From Rossellomorea sp. SC111 (GTDB lineage: Bacteria; Bacillota; Bacilli; Bacillales; Bacillaceae_B), in assembly GCF_024733565.1 (NCBI RefSeq), contig NZ_JANIOC010000007.1, positions 124,001 through 188,000 of the forward strand: DNA of 64,000 nucleotides, written 5' to 3'. The first letter of the stretch is position 1. Each line of letters opens with the position of its first letter. The notes under the pieces were generated by a model. The model did not search any database. It worked only from the letters and a program-made list of their open reading frames with translations, and had not been told where the DNA came from. Positions 1 to 8,097 of the stretch are shown piece by piece. The translations under genes were made by a program, and so were the position numbers.

Positions 1-1
1 A

Positions 2-67
2 CTGCTACATGAATTCCAGAGGATCCGAGGCAGTCAACTGGCAAGTGACCGTGCACTTCTTTCATAG
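2..67 (+). CDS. possible 3' end of a coding sequence cut by the window
   Basis: Reading from base 2, 21 sense codons precede a TAG at 65-67, and a strong terminator follows at 96-130, which suits the end of a gene. The peptide ends QRIRGSQLASDRALLS. A second frame is also open to about base 89, so the frame is uncertain. I do not recognise the product. Confidence 0.3.
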   Translation: MLHEFQRIRGSQLASDRALLS

Positions 68-95
68 GCTAATAAAAAAATAAACAACCTTCTGT

Positions 96-130
96 AAAAA
101 GCAACGGGACTTTGGTTCCGTTGCTTTTTT
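96..130. terminator. bidirectional rho-independent terminator
   Basis: GCAACGG (101-107) pairs with CCGTTGC (118-124). An A run lies upstream and a run of six T downstream, so it can work on both strands. It separates the gene to the left from the aromatic catabolism operon. Confidence 0.85.
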
Positions 131-143
131 GCGTTAGTAGAGT

Positions 144-182
144 GAGGGACGGACCTTCCGCGATGCGGAAGGTCCGTCCCTC
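144..182. repeat. perfect 18-bp palindrome built from two GGGACGGACC copies
   Basis: Arms 144-161 and 165-182 are exact inverted copies with a 3-base loop. Each arm contains the 10-mer GGGACGGACC (146-155 and, inverted, 171-180) that recurs across the window. No T run follows, so it is not a typical terminator despite the stable stem. Confidence 0.9.
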
Positions 183-228
183 TGCATAACTTATATTAAT
201 ATAATATTTTAAATATTTTAACAATTTA

Positions 229-258
229 TTGACTATTTATAAAACAAAATGTTATTAT
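229..258 (+). promoter_or_regulatory. putative sigma-A promoter of the aromatic catabolism operon
   Basis: TTGACT at 229-234 is followed after 18 bases by TATTAT at 253-258, in a very AT-rich stretch, with the first gene starting at 317. The remaining sequence to the start codon shows no clear operator. Confidence 0.55.
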
Positions 259-316
259 ATCGTTGAATTAACGTTATATAAAAATATATTATTCGTTGGT
301 TTAAAGGGGGCAAGCA

Positions 317-712
317 ATGAAGTCTGGACTAGCAGTAGGCCATACAGCCGTTATTACGACTGAAGTCACCCCCGGCATGTATGCCCAGTTTGAAGGAAAC
401 GTGGTTCATCCCGTGTATTCAACGGTGTCGATGGTATATCACATGGAGTGGGCATCCAGGAAAGTCATTCTACCCTATTTGGAAGAGCACGAAGAAGGAA
501 TGGGGGCAAAGGTGAACGCCAGCCATGTGACGCCGGCGAAAACGGGTTCCCATCTTGAAATCAGAGCGAACGTTATTGAATATGAACGAAATGTCATCAT
601 AACCGAAGTGACTGTCAGAGATCGAGAGAATGACAGACTCATTGGAAAAGGTGAAGTGAAGCAAGTGGTATTACCCAAAGAGAAAATTAACGAAAGAATA
701 AAAGAGGGCTAG
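317..712 (+). CDS. FlK-like hotdog-fold acyl-CoA thioesterase
   Basis: This 131-residue protein matches the single-domain hotdog thioesterases related to fluoroacetyl-CoA thioesterase FlK. Thr36, Glu44 and His70 have the same spacing (8 and 26 residues) as the FlK catalytic residues, in the contexts [12 protein letters not shown] and [10 protein letters not shown]. It should hydrolyse a small acyl-CoA in the cytosol. It is first in an operon with phenylalanine dehydrogenase and a 2-oxoacid dehydrogenase complex, so I infer the substrate is an acyl-CoA made by that complex, perhaps phenylacetyl-CoA. The ATG has an AAAGGGGG ribosome site and the next gene starts 38 bases later. The fold and catalytic residues are well supported; the substrate is a guess. 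Confidence 0.8.
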   Translation: MKSGLAVGHTAVITTEVTPGMYAQFEGNVVHPVYSTVSMVYHMEWASRKVILPYLEEHEEGMGAKVNASHVTPAKTGSHLEIRANVIEYERNVIITEVTVRDRENDRLIGKGEVKQVVLPKEKINERIKEG

Positions 713-750
713 ATCCATTTAATAAGCAAGTAGTAAAAGGAGGAAGCACA

Positions 751-1920
751 GTGTCTAAAGTATCGACTGAATTGAAAGCGGTTACAAACAGAGAGCTTGT
801 AGGGGGAAATGAAATGGATATGTTCCAGAGAATACAAAACCATGAACAAGTCGTATTTTGCAACGATGAAGAAACAGGGCTTAAAGCCATCATCGCCATA
901 CATAATACCACTCTTGGACCAGCTCTTGGCGGATGCCGCATGAGACCGTATGCATCAGTGGATGAAGCGCTTGAAGACGTCCTGCGCCTATCCAAAGGCA
1001 TGACGTATAAATGTGCCGCAGCCGACGTGGACTTCGGTGGAGGCAAGGCGGTCATTATCGGAGATCCGGAAACAGATAAGCATCCGGAGTTGTTCCGTGC
1101 CTTCGGTCAATTCGTTGAATCCCTAAACGGAAGATTCTATACAGGGACGGACATGGGGACCACGCCTGAAGATTTCGTTTATGCCTTAAAAGAAACAAAT
1201 TGTATCGTCGGTGTCAATGAAGAGTACGGTGGGAGCGGTGATTCATCCATCCCGACTGCCATGGGCGTGATTAATGGCTTGCAGGCGACAAACCAAAACG
1301 TATGGGGCTCAAAAGACCTTCATGGGAAAAGCTACGCCATTCAAGGACTTGGGAAGGTCGGGTTTAAAGTAGCCGAACGACTGCTTGAAGAGGGAGCAGA
1401 TTTGTATGTAACGGATATCAGTCAGAAATCAATCGATCTATTGGTTGCGAAAGCGAAAGGCATGGGAGCAGCCATAAAGGTCGTATCGGGAGAAGAAATT
1501 TATTCTGTCGATGCGGATGTTTTCGTTCCGTGTGCCATCGGGGGAGTCATTAACGATCACACGGTGGATCAGTTGAAAGTTAAAGCGGTCGTGGGCTCTG
1601 CCAACAATCAACTATTAGATCTTTCCCATGGCATGAAGCTTCACGAAAAAGGGATCCTGTACGCCCCGGATTACATCGTCAATGCAGGTGGATTGATCCA
1701 GGTTGCGGACGAATTATACGAGCCGAACAAAGAACGTGTCCTGCAAAAGACTAGCGCCATCTACAACAGCCTTCAGAACATCTATCTGCAGTCAGAAAAT
1801 CAGCACATGACAACGGTGGAAGCGGCCAACCGTTTCTGCGAGGACCGGATTCACGCACGCACGAGAAGAAACAGCTTCTTCTCCCATGCGAAGCGTCCGA
1901 AATGGTCGGTTAGAACGTAA
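751..1920 (+). CDS. pdh: phenylalanine dehydrogenase (NAD-dependent)
   Basis: This 389-residue Glu/Leu/Phe/Val dehydrogenase family enzyme oxidatively deaminates L-phenylalanine to phenylpyruvate. Visible features are substrate and catalytic lysines Lys87 (MTYK) and Lys99 (GGGK), the segment YTGTDMGT at 130-137 and an NAD loop GLGKVG. Phenylalanine dehydrogenases of Lysinibacillus sphaericus and Bacillus badius have YTGTDMGT and [11 protein letters not shown]. Leucine dehydrogenases normally have TAEDVGT and AAAGLNLGGGK. The N-terminal extension and the RNSFF...PKW end also fit the phenylalanine enzyme. I chose the GTG at 751 because AAAGGAGG lies 6 bases upstream and the family has an extended N terminus; an internal ATG at 814 with AGGGGG is possible. 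Leucine dehydrogenase is the main alternative name and is less likely. Confidence 0.88.
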   Translation: MSKVSTELKAVTNRELVGGNEMDMFQRIQNHEQVVFCNDEETGLKAIIAIHNTTLGPALGGCRMRPYASVDEALEDVLRLSKGMTYKCAAADVDFGGGKAVIIGDPETDKHPELFRAFGQFVESLNGRFYTGTDMGTTPEDFVYALKETNCIVGVNEEYGGSGDSSIPTAMGVINGLQATNQNVWGSKDLHGKSYAIQGLGKVGFKVAERLLEEGADLYVTDISQKSIDLLVAKAKGMGAAIKVVSGEEIYSVDADVFVPCAIGGVINDHTVDQLKVKAVVGSANNQLLDLSHGMKLHEKGILYAPDYIVNAGGLIQVADELYEPNKERVLQKTSAIYNSLQNIYLQSENQHMTTVEAANRFCEDRIHARTRRNSFFSHAKRPKWSVRT

Positions 1921-1990
1921 ATCCAGGCAATTTCATAAAAACATGATTATCCCAAATCTCCAACAATAATGCACCATACGAGGTGATGAA

Positions 1991-3055
1991 ATGATCGAGG
2001 AATTTCAACTGGTCCGAGTCATGGATCAGGAAGGACAGTTGCTTAGAAACGAATATGAAAAGGATATTTCAGAGGATTTGGCCCGCACCTTTTACCGGCA
2101 TCTCATCCGGATCCGTACCTTCGACCGTAAAGCCGTTAGCCTGCAGCGTCAGGGCCGTATCGGAACGTATGCACCATATGAAGGCCAGGAGGCATCTCAG
2201 GTCGGGAGTGCCCTTGCCCTGCAAGACAAAGACTGGTTATTCCCATCCTATCGGGACCATGGTGCGACCATGACGTTCGGCCATTCGCTCCTTCATATCC
2301 TGCTTTTCTGGAAAGGGAGGAATGAAGGCTGTGTGCCTCCTGAAGGTAAGAACATCTTCACTCCAGGCATCCCGATTGCGACTCAGCTTCCACACGCGGT
2401 AGGGGCAGCATTCGCCGAAAAGAGAAAAGGGACCCGTAATGCAGCCATTGTGTACTTTGGCGACGGTGCCACCTCTGAAGGAGATTTTCATGAAGGATTG
2501 AATCTGGCAAGCGTGTGGGGGGCTCCGGTCGTCTTTTTCAATCAAAATAATCAGTATGCCATATCTGTTCCCATACACAAACAAATGAAAACGAAAACCA
2601 TTGCCCAGAAAGCGCTGGCCTACGATATCCCAAGCGTCCGAATCGATGGCAATGATATTTTTGCGGTTTATTTTGAAACACTGAACGCTTTGGAGAGGGC
2701 AAGAAACGGGGACGGACCTACCTTGATTGAGTCCGTGACGTGGAGATACGGTGCCCATACGACAGCCGATGACCCGACGAAGTACCGTGATCAGCAGGAA
2801 AGCGATTCGCGGCGTAAGGAGAATGACCCTGTCGATCGCTTAACAAAATACATGGAGCTAAGGGGCTGGCTTGACGCGGAATGGATGGCTTCTGTTCAAA
2901 TGGAATGTGTAAAGGAAGTGGACCTTGCCGTTGACGAACTGGAAGCTTACCCAGCCGCAGATCCGAGCTTGATCTTCGATTATGTGTTTGAGAAGCCGAC
3001 GTGGACAATCCGTGAACAAAAAGAAAAGCTCCTTGAGCAATTGAGAGGTGAGTAG
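1991..3055 (+). CDS. 2-oxoacid dehydrogenase E1 alpha subunit (possible arylpyruvate dehydrogenase)
   Basis: This 354-residue thiamine-diphosphate enzyme subunit shows the GDG...NN cofactor motif at 157-187. It also has RQGRIGTYAPYEGQEASQVG and YRDHGATMTFG, which resemble the alpha subunits of Gram-positive pyruvate and branched-chain dehydrogenase complexes. With the next gene it decarboxylates a 2-oxo acid and passes the acyl group to the E2 lipoyl arm. Sequence alone does not fix the substrate. Position directly after phenylalanine dehydrogenase points to phenylpyruvate; branched-chain 2-oxo acids remain possible. The ATG follows GAGGTGATG. One GGGACGGACC copy (2709-2718) encodes part of GDGPT. 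Confidence 0.82.
   Translation: MIEEFQLVRVMDQEGQLLRNEYEKDISEDLARTFYRHLIRIRTFDRKAVSLQRQGRIGTYAPYEGQEASQVGSALALQDKDWLFPSYRDHGATMTFGHSLLHILLFWKGRNEGCVPPEGKNIFTPGIPIATQLPHAVGAAFAEKRKGTRNAAIVYFGDGATSEGDFHEGLNLASVWGAPVVFFNQNNQYAISVPIHKQMKTKTIAQKALAYDIPSVRIDGNDIFAVYFETLNALERARNGDGPTLIESVTWRYGAHTTADDPTKYRDQQESDSRRKENDPVDRLTKYMELRGWLDAEWMASVQMECVKEVDLAVDELEAYPAADPSLIFDYVFEKPTWTIREQKEKLLEQLRGE
2709..2718 (+). repeat. GGGACGGACC motif inside the E1 alpha gene
   Basis: This is an exact copy of the recurrent 10-mer. It is read here in the frame that gives Gly-Asp-Gly-Pro, a different frame from the copies in lpd and hom. Confidence 0.8.
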
Positions 3056-3056
3056 A

Positions 3057-4052
3057 ATGAACACCTTAACGAAAATGAAGACGTTGACGATGGTTCAGGC
3101 CATCACGGATGCGATGAGAGTAATGCTTGCGGAGAATGACGATGTCCTGTTAATGGGGGAGGATATCGGTACCAATGGTGGTGTGTTCAGGGCGACGGAT
3201 GGCCTGCAACAGGAATTTGGGGAAGACCGGGTTCTTGATACACCTTTAAGTGAAGCAGGATTTATTGGAGCAGCAATCGGAATGGGTTTGAACGGTTATC
3301 GTCCCGTGACCGAGGTCCAATTTTTAGGATTCATATATCCTGCCTACGAGCAGATCATGACCCATGCATCAAGGATACGCGCCCGTACACTTGGACATTT
3401 TACCTGTCCGTTGGTCATCAGGGCTCCCTATGGGGCTGGGGTGAGGGCACCTGAGATTCATTCCGATAGTACAGAGGCAATCTTCACTCATATGCCGGGA
3501 ATCAAAGTGGTTTGTCCGGCAACGCCGTATGATGCCAAGGGCCTTCTGATTGCGGCAATTGAAGACCCTGATCCCGTCCTGTTCCTTGAGCCTATGCGAT
3601 GTTACCGGTCTTCCAAAGAAGAAGTGCCGGAAGAGAAGTACACCGTGGAAATCGGGAAGGGCAAGGTAGTAACTGAGGGTGAGGATGTCACGATCATTGC
3701 GTGGGGAGCGATGGTGAAGGTCGCAGAGGACGCAGCGAAAGAAGCAAATGGAAAAGGGATTTCCTGCGAGGTACTCGATCTTAGAACTCTCTATCCTCTT
3801 GATAAAGATCTGATCTCAAGCTCTGTCCAGAAGACGGGGAGAACGGTCATCGTACATGAAGCCCATGCAACGGGTGGGGTTGGCAATGATGTACTGGCGA
3901 TCATCAATGACAAATCCTTTTTATATCAAAAAGCGCCGACAGAACGTGTAACAGGATTCGATACGCCTGTTCCGTATTTCGGATTTGAAGATTTCTATTT
4001 GCCTGACAGTAAACGAGTGCTTGCTGCAGTGGAGAGAGTGGCACGCTATTAG
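3057..4052 (+). CDS. 2-oxoacid dehydrogenase E1 beta subunit
   Basis: This 331-residue transketolase-like beta subunit is the partner of the preceding alpha subunit. The conserved stretches MGEDIGTNGG, DTPLSEAGFIGAAIGMG and PYGAGVRAPEIHSD match the PdhB/BkdAB family, and the length is typical. I start at the ATG at 3057 because GAGAGGTGA ends 7 bases upstream; an in-frame GTG at 3048 lies within that ribosome site. Only one base separates it from the alpha stop codon, which implies coupled translation of the heterotetramer. Confidence 0.85.
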   Translation: MNTLTKMKTLTMVQAITDAMRVMLAENDDVLLMGEDIGTNGGVFRATDGLQQEFGEDRVLDTPLSEAGFIGAAIGMGLNGYRPVTEVQFLGFIYPAYEQIMTHASRIRARTLGHFTCPLVIRAPYGAGVRAPEIHSDSTEAIFTHMPGIKVVCPATPYDAKGLLIAAIEDPDPVLFLEPMRCYRSSKEEVPEEKYTVEIGKGKVVTEGEDVTIIAWGAMVKVAEDAAKEANGKGISCEVLDLRTLYPLDKDLISSSVQKTGRTVIVHEAHATGGVGNDVLAIINDKSFLYQKAPTERVTGFDTPVPYFGFEDFYLPDSKRVLAAVERVARY

Positions 4053-4067
4053 AGTAGGAGGGAGTCC

Positions 4068-5246
4068 ATGGAAGTTAAGCTTCATGATATCGGGGAAGGG
4101 ATGACCGAAGCCAACATCAATCACTTTCTTGTGAAAGTGGGGGATGTAGTTAGAGCGGATCAACCACTTGTAGAGGTACAAACAGATAAAATGACGGCGG
4201 AGATCCCGGCACCTTTTTCAGGTGTGATCAAGGAATTCACCGTAAGGGAAGGTGAGACGATCCCGGTTGGATCGACGGTCCTGTTGATGGAAAAGGAACA
4301 TAGAGATGCAAGCCGACGTATCGTTCCCCAAACGACTCAGGTCTCGAAGAAGAAAAGGATCCTTGCTTCCCCGTATACGAGAAAAATCGCAAGGGAAAAT
4401 GGGATCAACATTGAAAAAGTGGTCGGTTCCGGAGCCGGGGGGAGAATTGTCGATGAAGATGTTCTCCTCTATATGAAAGGGGAAGTCGGGCCACCTCCAA
4501 AACCCGAGGAAGAACAAGTGCCCGATGGTCAAGTGACTACAGAAGAGCACACCGGGACCACCATCCCTTTCCGGGGCAGAAGAAAACAGATTGCTTCCAA
4601 AATGTCACAGTCGCTCAGAACGATTCCGCACTGTACCCATTTTGAAGAAATCGACGTCACGAATCTATTAGTCTGGAAAGATACGATGAAACGATGCGGC
4701 CAGTCCATTTCCATGGGGGCGTATTTTGTCAAAGCCCTTTCTGTTTGTTTAAAAGAGTTCCCGATCTTCAATGCACGCCTCAATGAAGAGGAAGAGTGCG
4801 TCAAGCTTCAATCCCGGCATAATATCGGTATCGCAGTCGATACAGATGAAGGTCTGATCGTCCCTGTCATCAAAGGGGTGGAAGGGAAGACGATGAAAGA
4901 AATCCAGGCTGAAATGAAGGCACTCACCGTTAAGGCGCAGGAAGGCAAGCTTACGATGAAAGAGGTCAAAGGGGGTACCTTCACGGTCAGCAATGTCGGC
5001 CCGTTGAACGGTTCGATCGGAGCCACTCCGATCATTAACGAACCGGAAGTGGCCCTCGTCGCCTTTCATAAAACGAAGAAGCGTCCAATGGTGAATGATA
5101 AGGACGAAATTGTCGTCCGCTCCATGATGAATGTATCCATGTCATTTGATCACAGAGTGGCCGATGGCGGGACGGCCGTGAAGTTCACGAATCGTTTAAG
5201 AGATTTGATTGAAGAGCCTCAATCCATGCTTTTGGAGTTGATGTAA
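4068..5246 (+). CDS. 2-oxoacid dehydrogenase E2, dihydrolipoamide acyltransferase
   Basis: This 392-residue E2 core protein carries one N-terminal lipoyl domain with the lipoyl lysine Lys41 in TDKM. A peripheral subunit-binding domain follows at about 95-130 (ASPYTRKIARENGI). The C-terminal acyltransferase domain has His362 and Asp366 in DHRVADG. It transfers the acyl group from E1 to coenzyme A and forms the scaffold of the complex. The ATG follows GTAGGAGGG. With a single lipoyl domain it resembles branched-chain and acetoin-type E2 chains as much as pyruvate ones. Its stop codon abuts the E3 start. Confidence 0.86.
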   Translation: MEVKLHDIGEGMTEANINHFLVKVGDVVRADQPLVEVQTDKMTAEIPAPFSGVIKEFTVREGETIPVGSTVLLMEKEHRDASRRIVPQTTQVSKKKRILASPYTRKIARENGINIEKVVGSGAGGRIVDEDVLLYMKGEVGPPPKPEEEQVPDGQVTTEEHTGTTIPFRGRRKQIASKMSQSLRTIPHCTHFEEIDVTNLLVWKDTMKRCGQSISMGAYFVKALSVCLKEFPIFNARLNEEEECVKLQSRHNIGIAVDTDEGLIVPVIKGVEGKTMKEIQAEMKALTVKAQEGKLTMKEVKGGTFTVSNVGPLNGSIGATPIINEPEVALVAFHKTKKRPMVNDKDEIVVRSMMNVSMSFDHRVADGGTAVKFTNRLRDLIEEPQSMLLELM

Positions 5247-6674
5247 ATGGTAGTAGGAGAAATTACAGAAGAAAAAGACGTTGTTGTCATCGGGGGAGGT
5301 CCAGGCGGCTATCACGCAGCGATCAGAGCAGCCGGCCTCGGTAGACAGGTCACGCTGATCGAACGGGAAGATCTGGGGGGGACCTGTTTAAATAAGGGAT
5401 GCATCCCGTCAAAGGTATTCACCCATTTTGCCCAGGAATTCAAAAAAATGAAGCACTTGAAGGAAATGGGAATGGAGCTTGGGGAAGTAGAAGCAAATCT
5501 TGCGACTCTTCAACACTATAAACATAAAAAAATCACCCAGCTCAGAAGCGGTGTGGAATCCCTCTGTAAAGCGAATATGGTGGAAATCGTAAAAGGGACG
5601 GCATCCTTTCTGTCAGAATCCCGTATAGGGGTTGAAAACGGTCATGAGTTCAGTCTCCTTAATTTTAAAGAGGCGATCGTGGCGACAGGTGGAGACTTTC
5701 ACTATCCGGATGGAATCATCTTCGATGGGGGTACTGTCTTGAAGGAAAGACAGGTTTTTGAGCTGGAGGAGACCCCCCGGGAATTGATCGTATATGGTGC
5801 AGATTATATTTCATTGGAGATTGCGTCCGTTTTCTGCACATTGGGAAGTCGTGTCACGTTGATCTTGAGTGAAGAATTAGCATTGGATACCTCCCTGGCT
5901 AAAGAATTGTCCAGACAGTTAAAAAAACAAAAAATCAGTGTCATCAAAAATTCCGTATTGAGAAATGCCTGTGAAAGGGACGGACATGTCATCGCTGAGA
6001 TCGAAAAAGAAAACGGTGAAACAGTCTCGATAGAAGGCTCTCACTTTGTCGTGAGCGGACAAGTGAAACCGAACCTATCCGACCTTGGACTCGACCGTCT
6101 CCGGATGGAAATAACCGACGAGGGGTTTATCCAGACAGATCGGGAGGGACGGACCTCCATTCCCCATATTTGGGCGATCGGGGATGTGACGGAAGGTCCG
6201 TCCCTCGCAGTGAAGGCGATCAAGCAGGGGAAGACGGTTGCAGAGGCGATGGCGGGACTTCCGGTAGAGGCGGATTTGCGGTTTGTGCCTACGGTGGTGC
6301 AGATGAGTCCTCCGATTGCGTATGCCGGCCTTACAGAAGAGGAAGCGCAGAGGGAGGGCTACTCGGTCACAGTGAGTGAGAACCCCGTCAGAGGAAATGG
6401 GTACGCCCAGCTTACAGAGGAGAAGGACGGATTCGTCAAAGTCGTGTCAGACAGTGAAACGGATATGATCCTTGGTGTCCATATGATGGGAATGGGTGCG
6501 GTCGAGCTGATCACAGCAGGTGTAATGGGACTCGAAATGGCAGCGAGGGATGAGGACTTTCGCTTTCCGCTCTATCCCCACCCAAGCATGAATGAGACCA
6601 TGCTCGAAGCAGTCGAAGGTTTAAAGGGGGATGCCGTGCATATGCCTCCCAGAAAAAAGGAACCAGCAAGATGA
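5247..6674 (+). CDS. lpd: dihydrolipoamide dehydrogenase E3, atypical NAD-binding motif
   Basis: This 475-residue flavoprotein should reoxidise the lipoyl arm of E2. The FAD loop GGGPGG, the redox-active cysteines Cys48 and Cys53 (CLNKGC) and the C-terminal HPHPSMNE base are all present. The second nucleotide-binding loop is unusual: where E3 enzymes normally show GGGYIG, this protein has G184-A-D-Y-I-S189, so two of the three glycines are missing. NAD binding may therefore be altered, or a second E3 elsewhere may serve the complex. The ATG directly follows the E2 stop codon. Two inverted GGGACGGACC copies at 6144-6206 encode EGRT and EGPSL on either side of the FAD-binding AIGD segment. Confidence 0.85.
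   Translation: MVVGEITEEKDVVVIGGGPGGYHAAIRAAGLGRQVTLIEREDLGGTCLNKGCIPSKVFTHFAQEFKKMKHLKEMGMELGEVEANLATLQHYKHKKITQLRSGVESLCKANMVEIVKGTASFLSESRIGVENGHEFSLLNFKEAIVATGGDFHYPDGIIFDGGTVLKERQVFELEETPRELIVYGADYISLEIASVFCTLGSRVTLILSEELALDTSLAKELSRQLKKQKISVIKNSVLRNACERDGHVIAEIEKENGETVSIEGSHFVVSGQVKPNLSDLGLDRLRMEITDEGFIQTDREGRTSIPHIWAIGDVTEGPSLAVKAIKQGKTVAEAMAGLPVEADLRFVPTVVQMSPPIAYAGLTEEEAQREGYSVTVSENPVRGNGYAQLTEEKDGFVKVVSDSETDMILGVHMMGMGAVELITAGVMGLEMAARDEDFRFPLYPHPSMNETMLEAVEGLKGDAVHMPPRKKEPAR
6144..6206. repeat. inverted pair of GGGACGGACC motifs within the E3 gene
   Basis: GAGGGACGGACCT lies at 6144-6156 and its complement AGGTCCGTCCCTC at 6194-6206, 37 bases apart inside the coding sequence. A near copy, GAGGGACGGACTT, lies just after the stop codon at 6678-6690, and another partial copy is at 5977-5985. 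This is the densest cluster of the motif in the window. Confidence 0.85.
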
Positions 6675-6726
6675 AAAGAGGGACGGACTTCATCACAGAG
6701 AAGCGTTTAAGCTTTACTAGCCGCTC

Positions 6727-6755
6727 TTGAGAAGTTCAATGAAACTATTTAATAT
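6727..6755 (+). promoter_or_regulatory. putative sigma-A promoter for hpd
   Basis: TTGAGA at 6727-6732 is followed by 17 bases and TAATAT at 6750-6755, about 40 bases before the hpd start. It would let the tyrosine genes be transcribed separately from the phenylalanine genes. Confidence 0.55.
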
Positions 6756-6794
6756 AATATTCAGAATATACTAACGTTTGATGGAGGGATTAGT

Positions 6795-7910
6795 ATGCAA
6801 GAAAATGCAGCAAAAAAACAGGTGAAAGTAGAAGATGTATTTCCGGTAAGGGATGTTGACTATTTAGAGTACTATACAGGGAATGCAAAGCAGGCAGCCC
6901 ACTTCTTCTGTACGGCATTCGGCTTTAAGACCGTTGCCTATTCAGGACTCGAAACGGGGAATCGTGACACGGTATCATATGTACTGCAACAAAACAAAGT
7001 AAGATTGCTCATTACAGGAAGTCTGCACGAAGGAAGCCGGGTGTCCCAATTCGTGAAGAAACACGGAGACGGCATCAAAGACATCGCACTTGTCGTGGAT
7101 GATGTTGAAAAGGCTTACAGTGGGGCAGTGTCACGGGGTGCGATTGAGATCATGCCTCCTTCGACACTGGAAGATGATAAGGGACAAGTGAAGAAAGCCG
7201 TGATCGGTACATATGGGGATACGATCCATACACTTGTGGAACGTAAGGATTACAAAGGGATTTTCATGCCTGGCTTTGAAAAATATGAAACCGCTCTTAA
7301 AAATGAAGATGCGGGCATCATCGCTGTCGACCACGTCGTCGGAAACGTGGAGCGCATGGAAGAGTGGGTGGAATACTACGAAAAAGTGATGGGCTTCAAG
7401 GAAATGCGTCATTTCACGAATGAAGACATTACAACCGAATATTCTGCCTTGATGTCCAAGGTCATGCATAATGGCGGCCGCATCAAATTCCCGATCAATG
7501 AACCTGCTGAAGGGAAACGTAAATCACAAATCCAAGAATATCTTGAATTCTACGGTGGTCCGGGAGTTCAGCATATTGCGATCTTAACGGAAGATATTGT
7601 GAAAACAGTCGGTATTTTGAAAGAAAATGGAGTGGAGTTCCTCAACACTCCTGATTCCTACTACGAAATGCTTTCAGAGCGTGTAGGTGAAATCGATGAA
7701 GAGATTTCGCAAATCAAAGAGTTGAATATTTTAGTAGACCGGGATGACGAGGGGTATCTGCTTCAAATTTTCACGAAGCCAATCGTTGATCGTCCTACAT
7801 TATTCATCGAAGTGATCCAGCGTAAAGGGGCAAGAGGATTCGGCGAAGGAAACTTCAAAGCACTATTCGAATCCATCGAGCGTGAACAGGAACGCAGAGG
7901 AAACCTATAA
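6795..7910 (+). CDS. hpd: 4-hydroxyphenylpyruvate dioxygenase
   Basis: This 371-residue non-heme iron enzyme converts 4-hydroxyphenylpyruvate to homogentisate, the committed step of tyrosine degradation. Two vicinal-oxygen-chelate domains are visible. The iron ligands can be placed at His180 (VDHVVG), His260 (GVQHIA) and Glu339 (FIEVIQR), with the usual LQIFTKP before the last one. The ATG follows GGAGGGA. Downstream lie an aminotransferase, a fumarylacetoacetase-like hydrolase and homogentisate dioxygenase, which complete the route. Length and motifs are typical, with nothing missing. Confidence 0.95.
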   Translation: MQENAAKKQVKVEDVFPVRDVDYLEYYTGNAKQAAHFFCTAFGFKTVAYSGLETGNRDTVSYVLQQNKVRLLITGSLHEGSRVSQFVKKHGDGIKDIALVVDDVEKAYSGAVSRGAIEIMPPSTLEDDKGQVKKAVIGTYGDTIHTLVERKDYKGIFMPGFEKYETALKNEDAGIIAVDHVVGNVERMEEWVEYYEKVMGFKEMRHFTNEDITTEYSALMSKVMHNGGRIKFPINEPAEGKRKSQIQEYLEFYGGPGVQHIAILTEDIVKTVGILKENGVEFLNTPDSYYEMLSERVGEIDEEISQIKELNILVDRDDEGYLLQIFTKPIVDRPTLFIEVIQRKGARGFGEGNFKALFESIEREQERRGNL

Positions 7911-7942
7911 ATAAAAAAATAGACAGATAGAACATATATAAC

Positions 7943-8067
7943 GGGGGTCAAAGGACCGGTCAGGGGGTTAACTCATGAAGAGATTAGCTGCTTCTACGCT
8001 TTAATATCGTACAGATTACAGGTACATATTTTAACGGGGAGACAAGCTAACACATGGGTCGACCCCC
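7943..8067 (+). other. possible structured leader between hpd and the aminotransferase gene
   Basis: The 187-base gap contains GGGGGTC at 7943-7949 and GACCCCC at 8061-8067, which could pair and enclose about 110 bases. I recognise no known riboswitch and see no T run, so this may be chance or a processing structure. Confidence 0.25.
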
Positions 8068-8097
8068 TTCATCCATGAGGAAGGCGAGGGTATATGT

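Noticed and set aside
144-182. Functional terminator
   Set aside because: The stem is strong but there is no T run, and a proper terminator already exists at 96-130. It is better described as a repeat.
290-312. Sigma-54-like GG-N10-GC just before the first thioesterase codon
   Set aside because: It lacks the TGGCAC and TTGCA contexts and would start transcription inside the gene.
751-1920. Leucine dehydrogenase as the name for this enzyme
   Set aside because: The YTGTDMGT and [11 protein letters not shown] segments, the longer N terminus and the PKW-type end match phenylalanine dehydrogenases, not leucine dehydrogenases.
2237-2758. Long antisense open frame opposite the E1 alpha gene
   Set aside because: It lies wholly within a confirmed enzyme gene, has no ribosome site and its peptide resembles no family. 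Many similar antisense frames across the window were discarded for the same reason.
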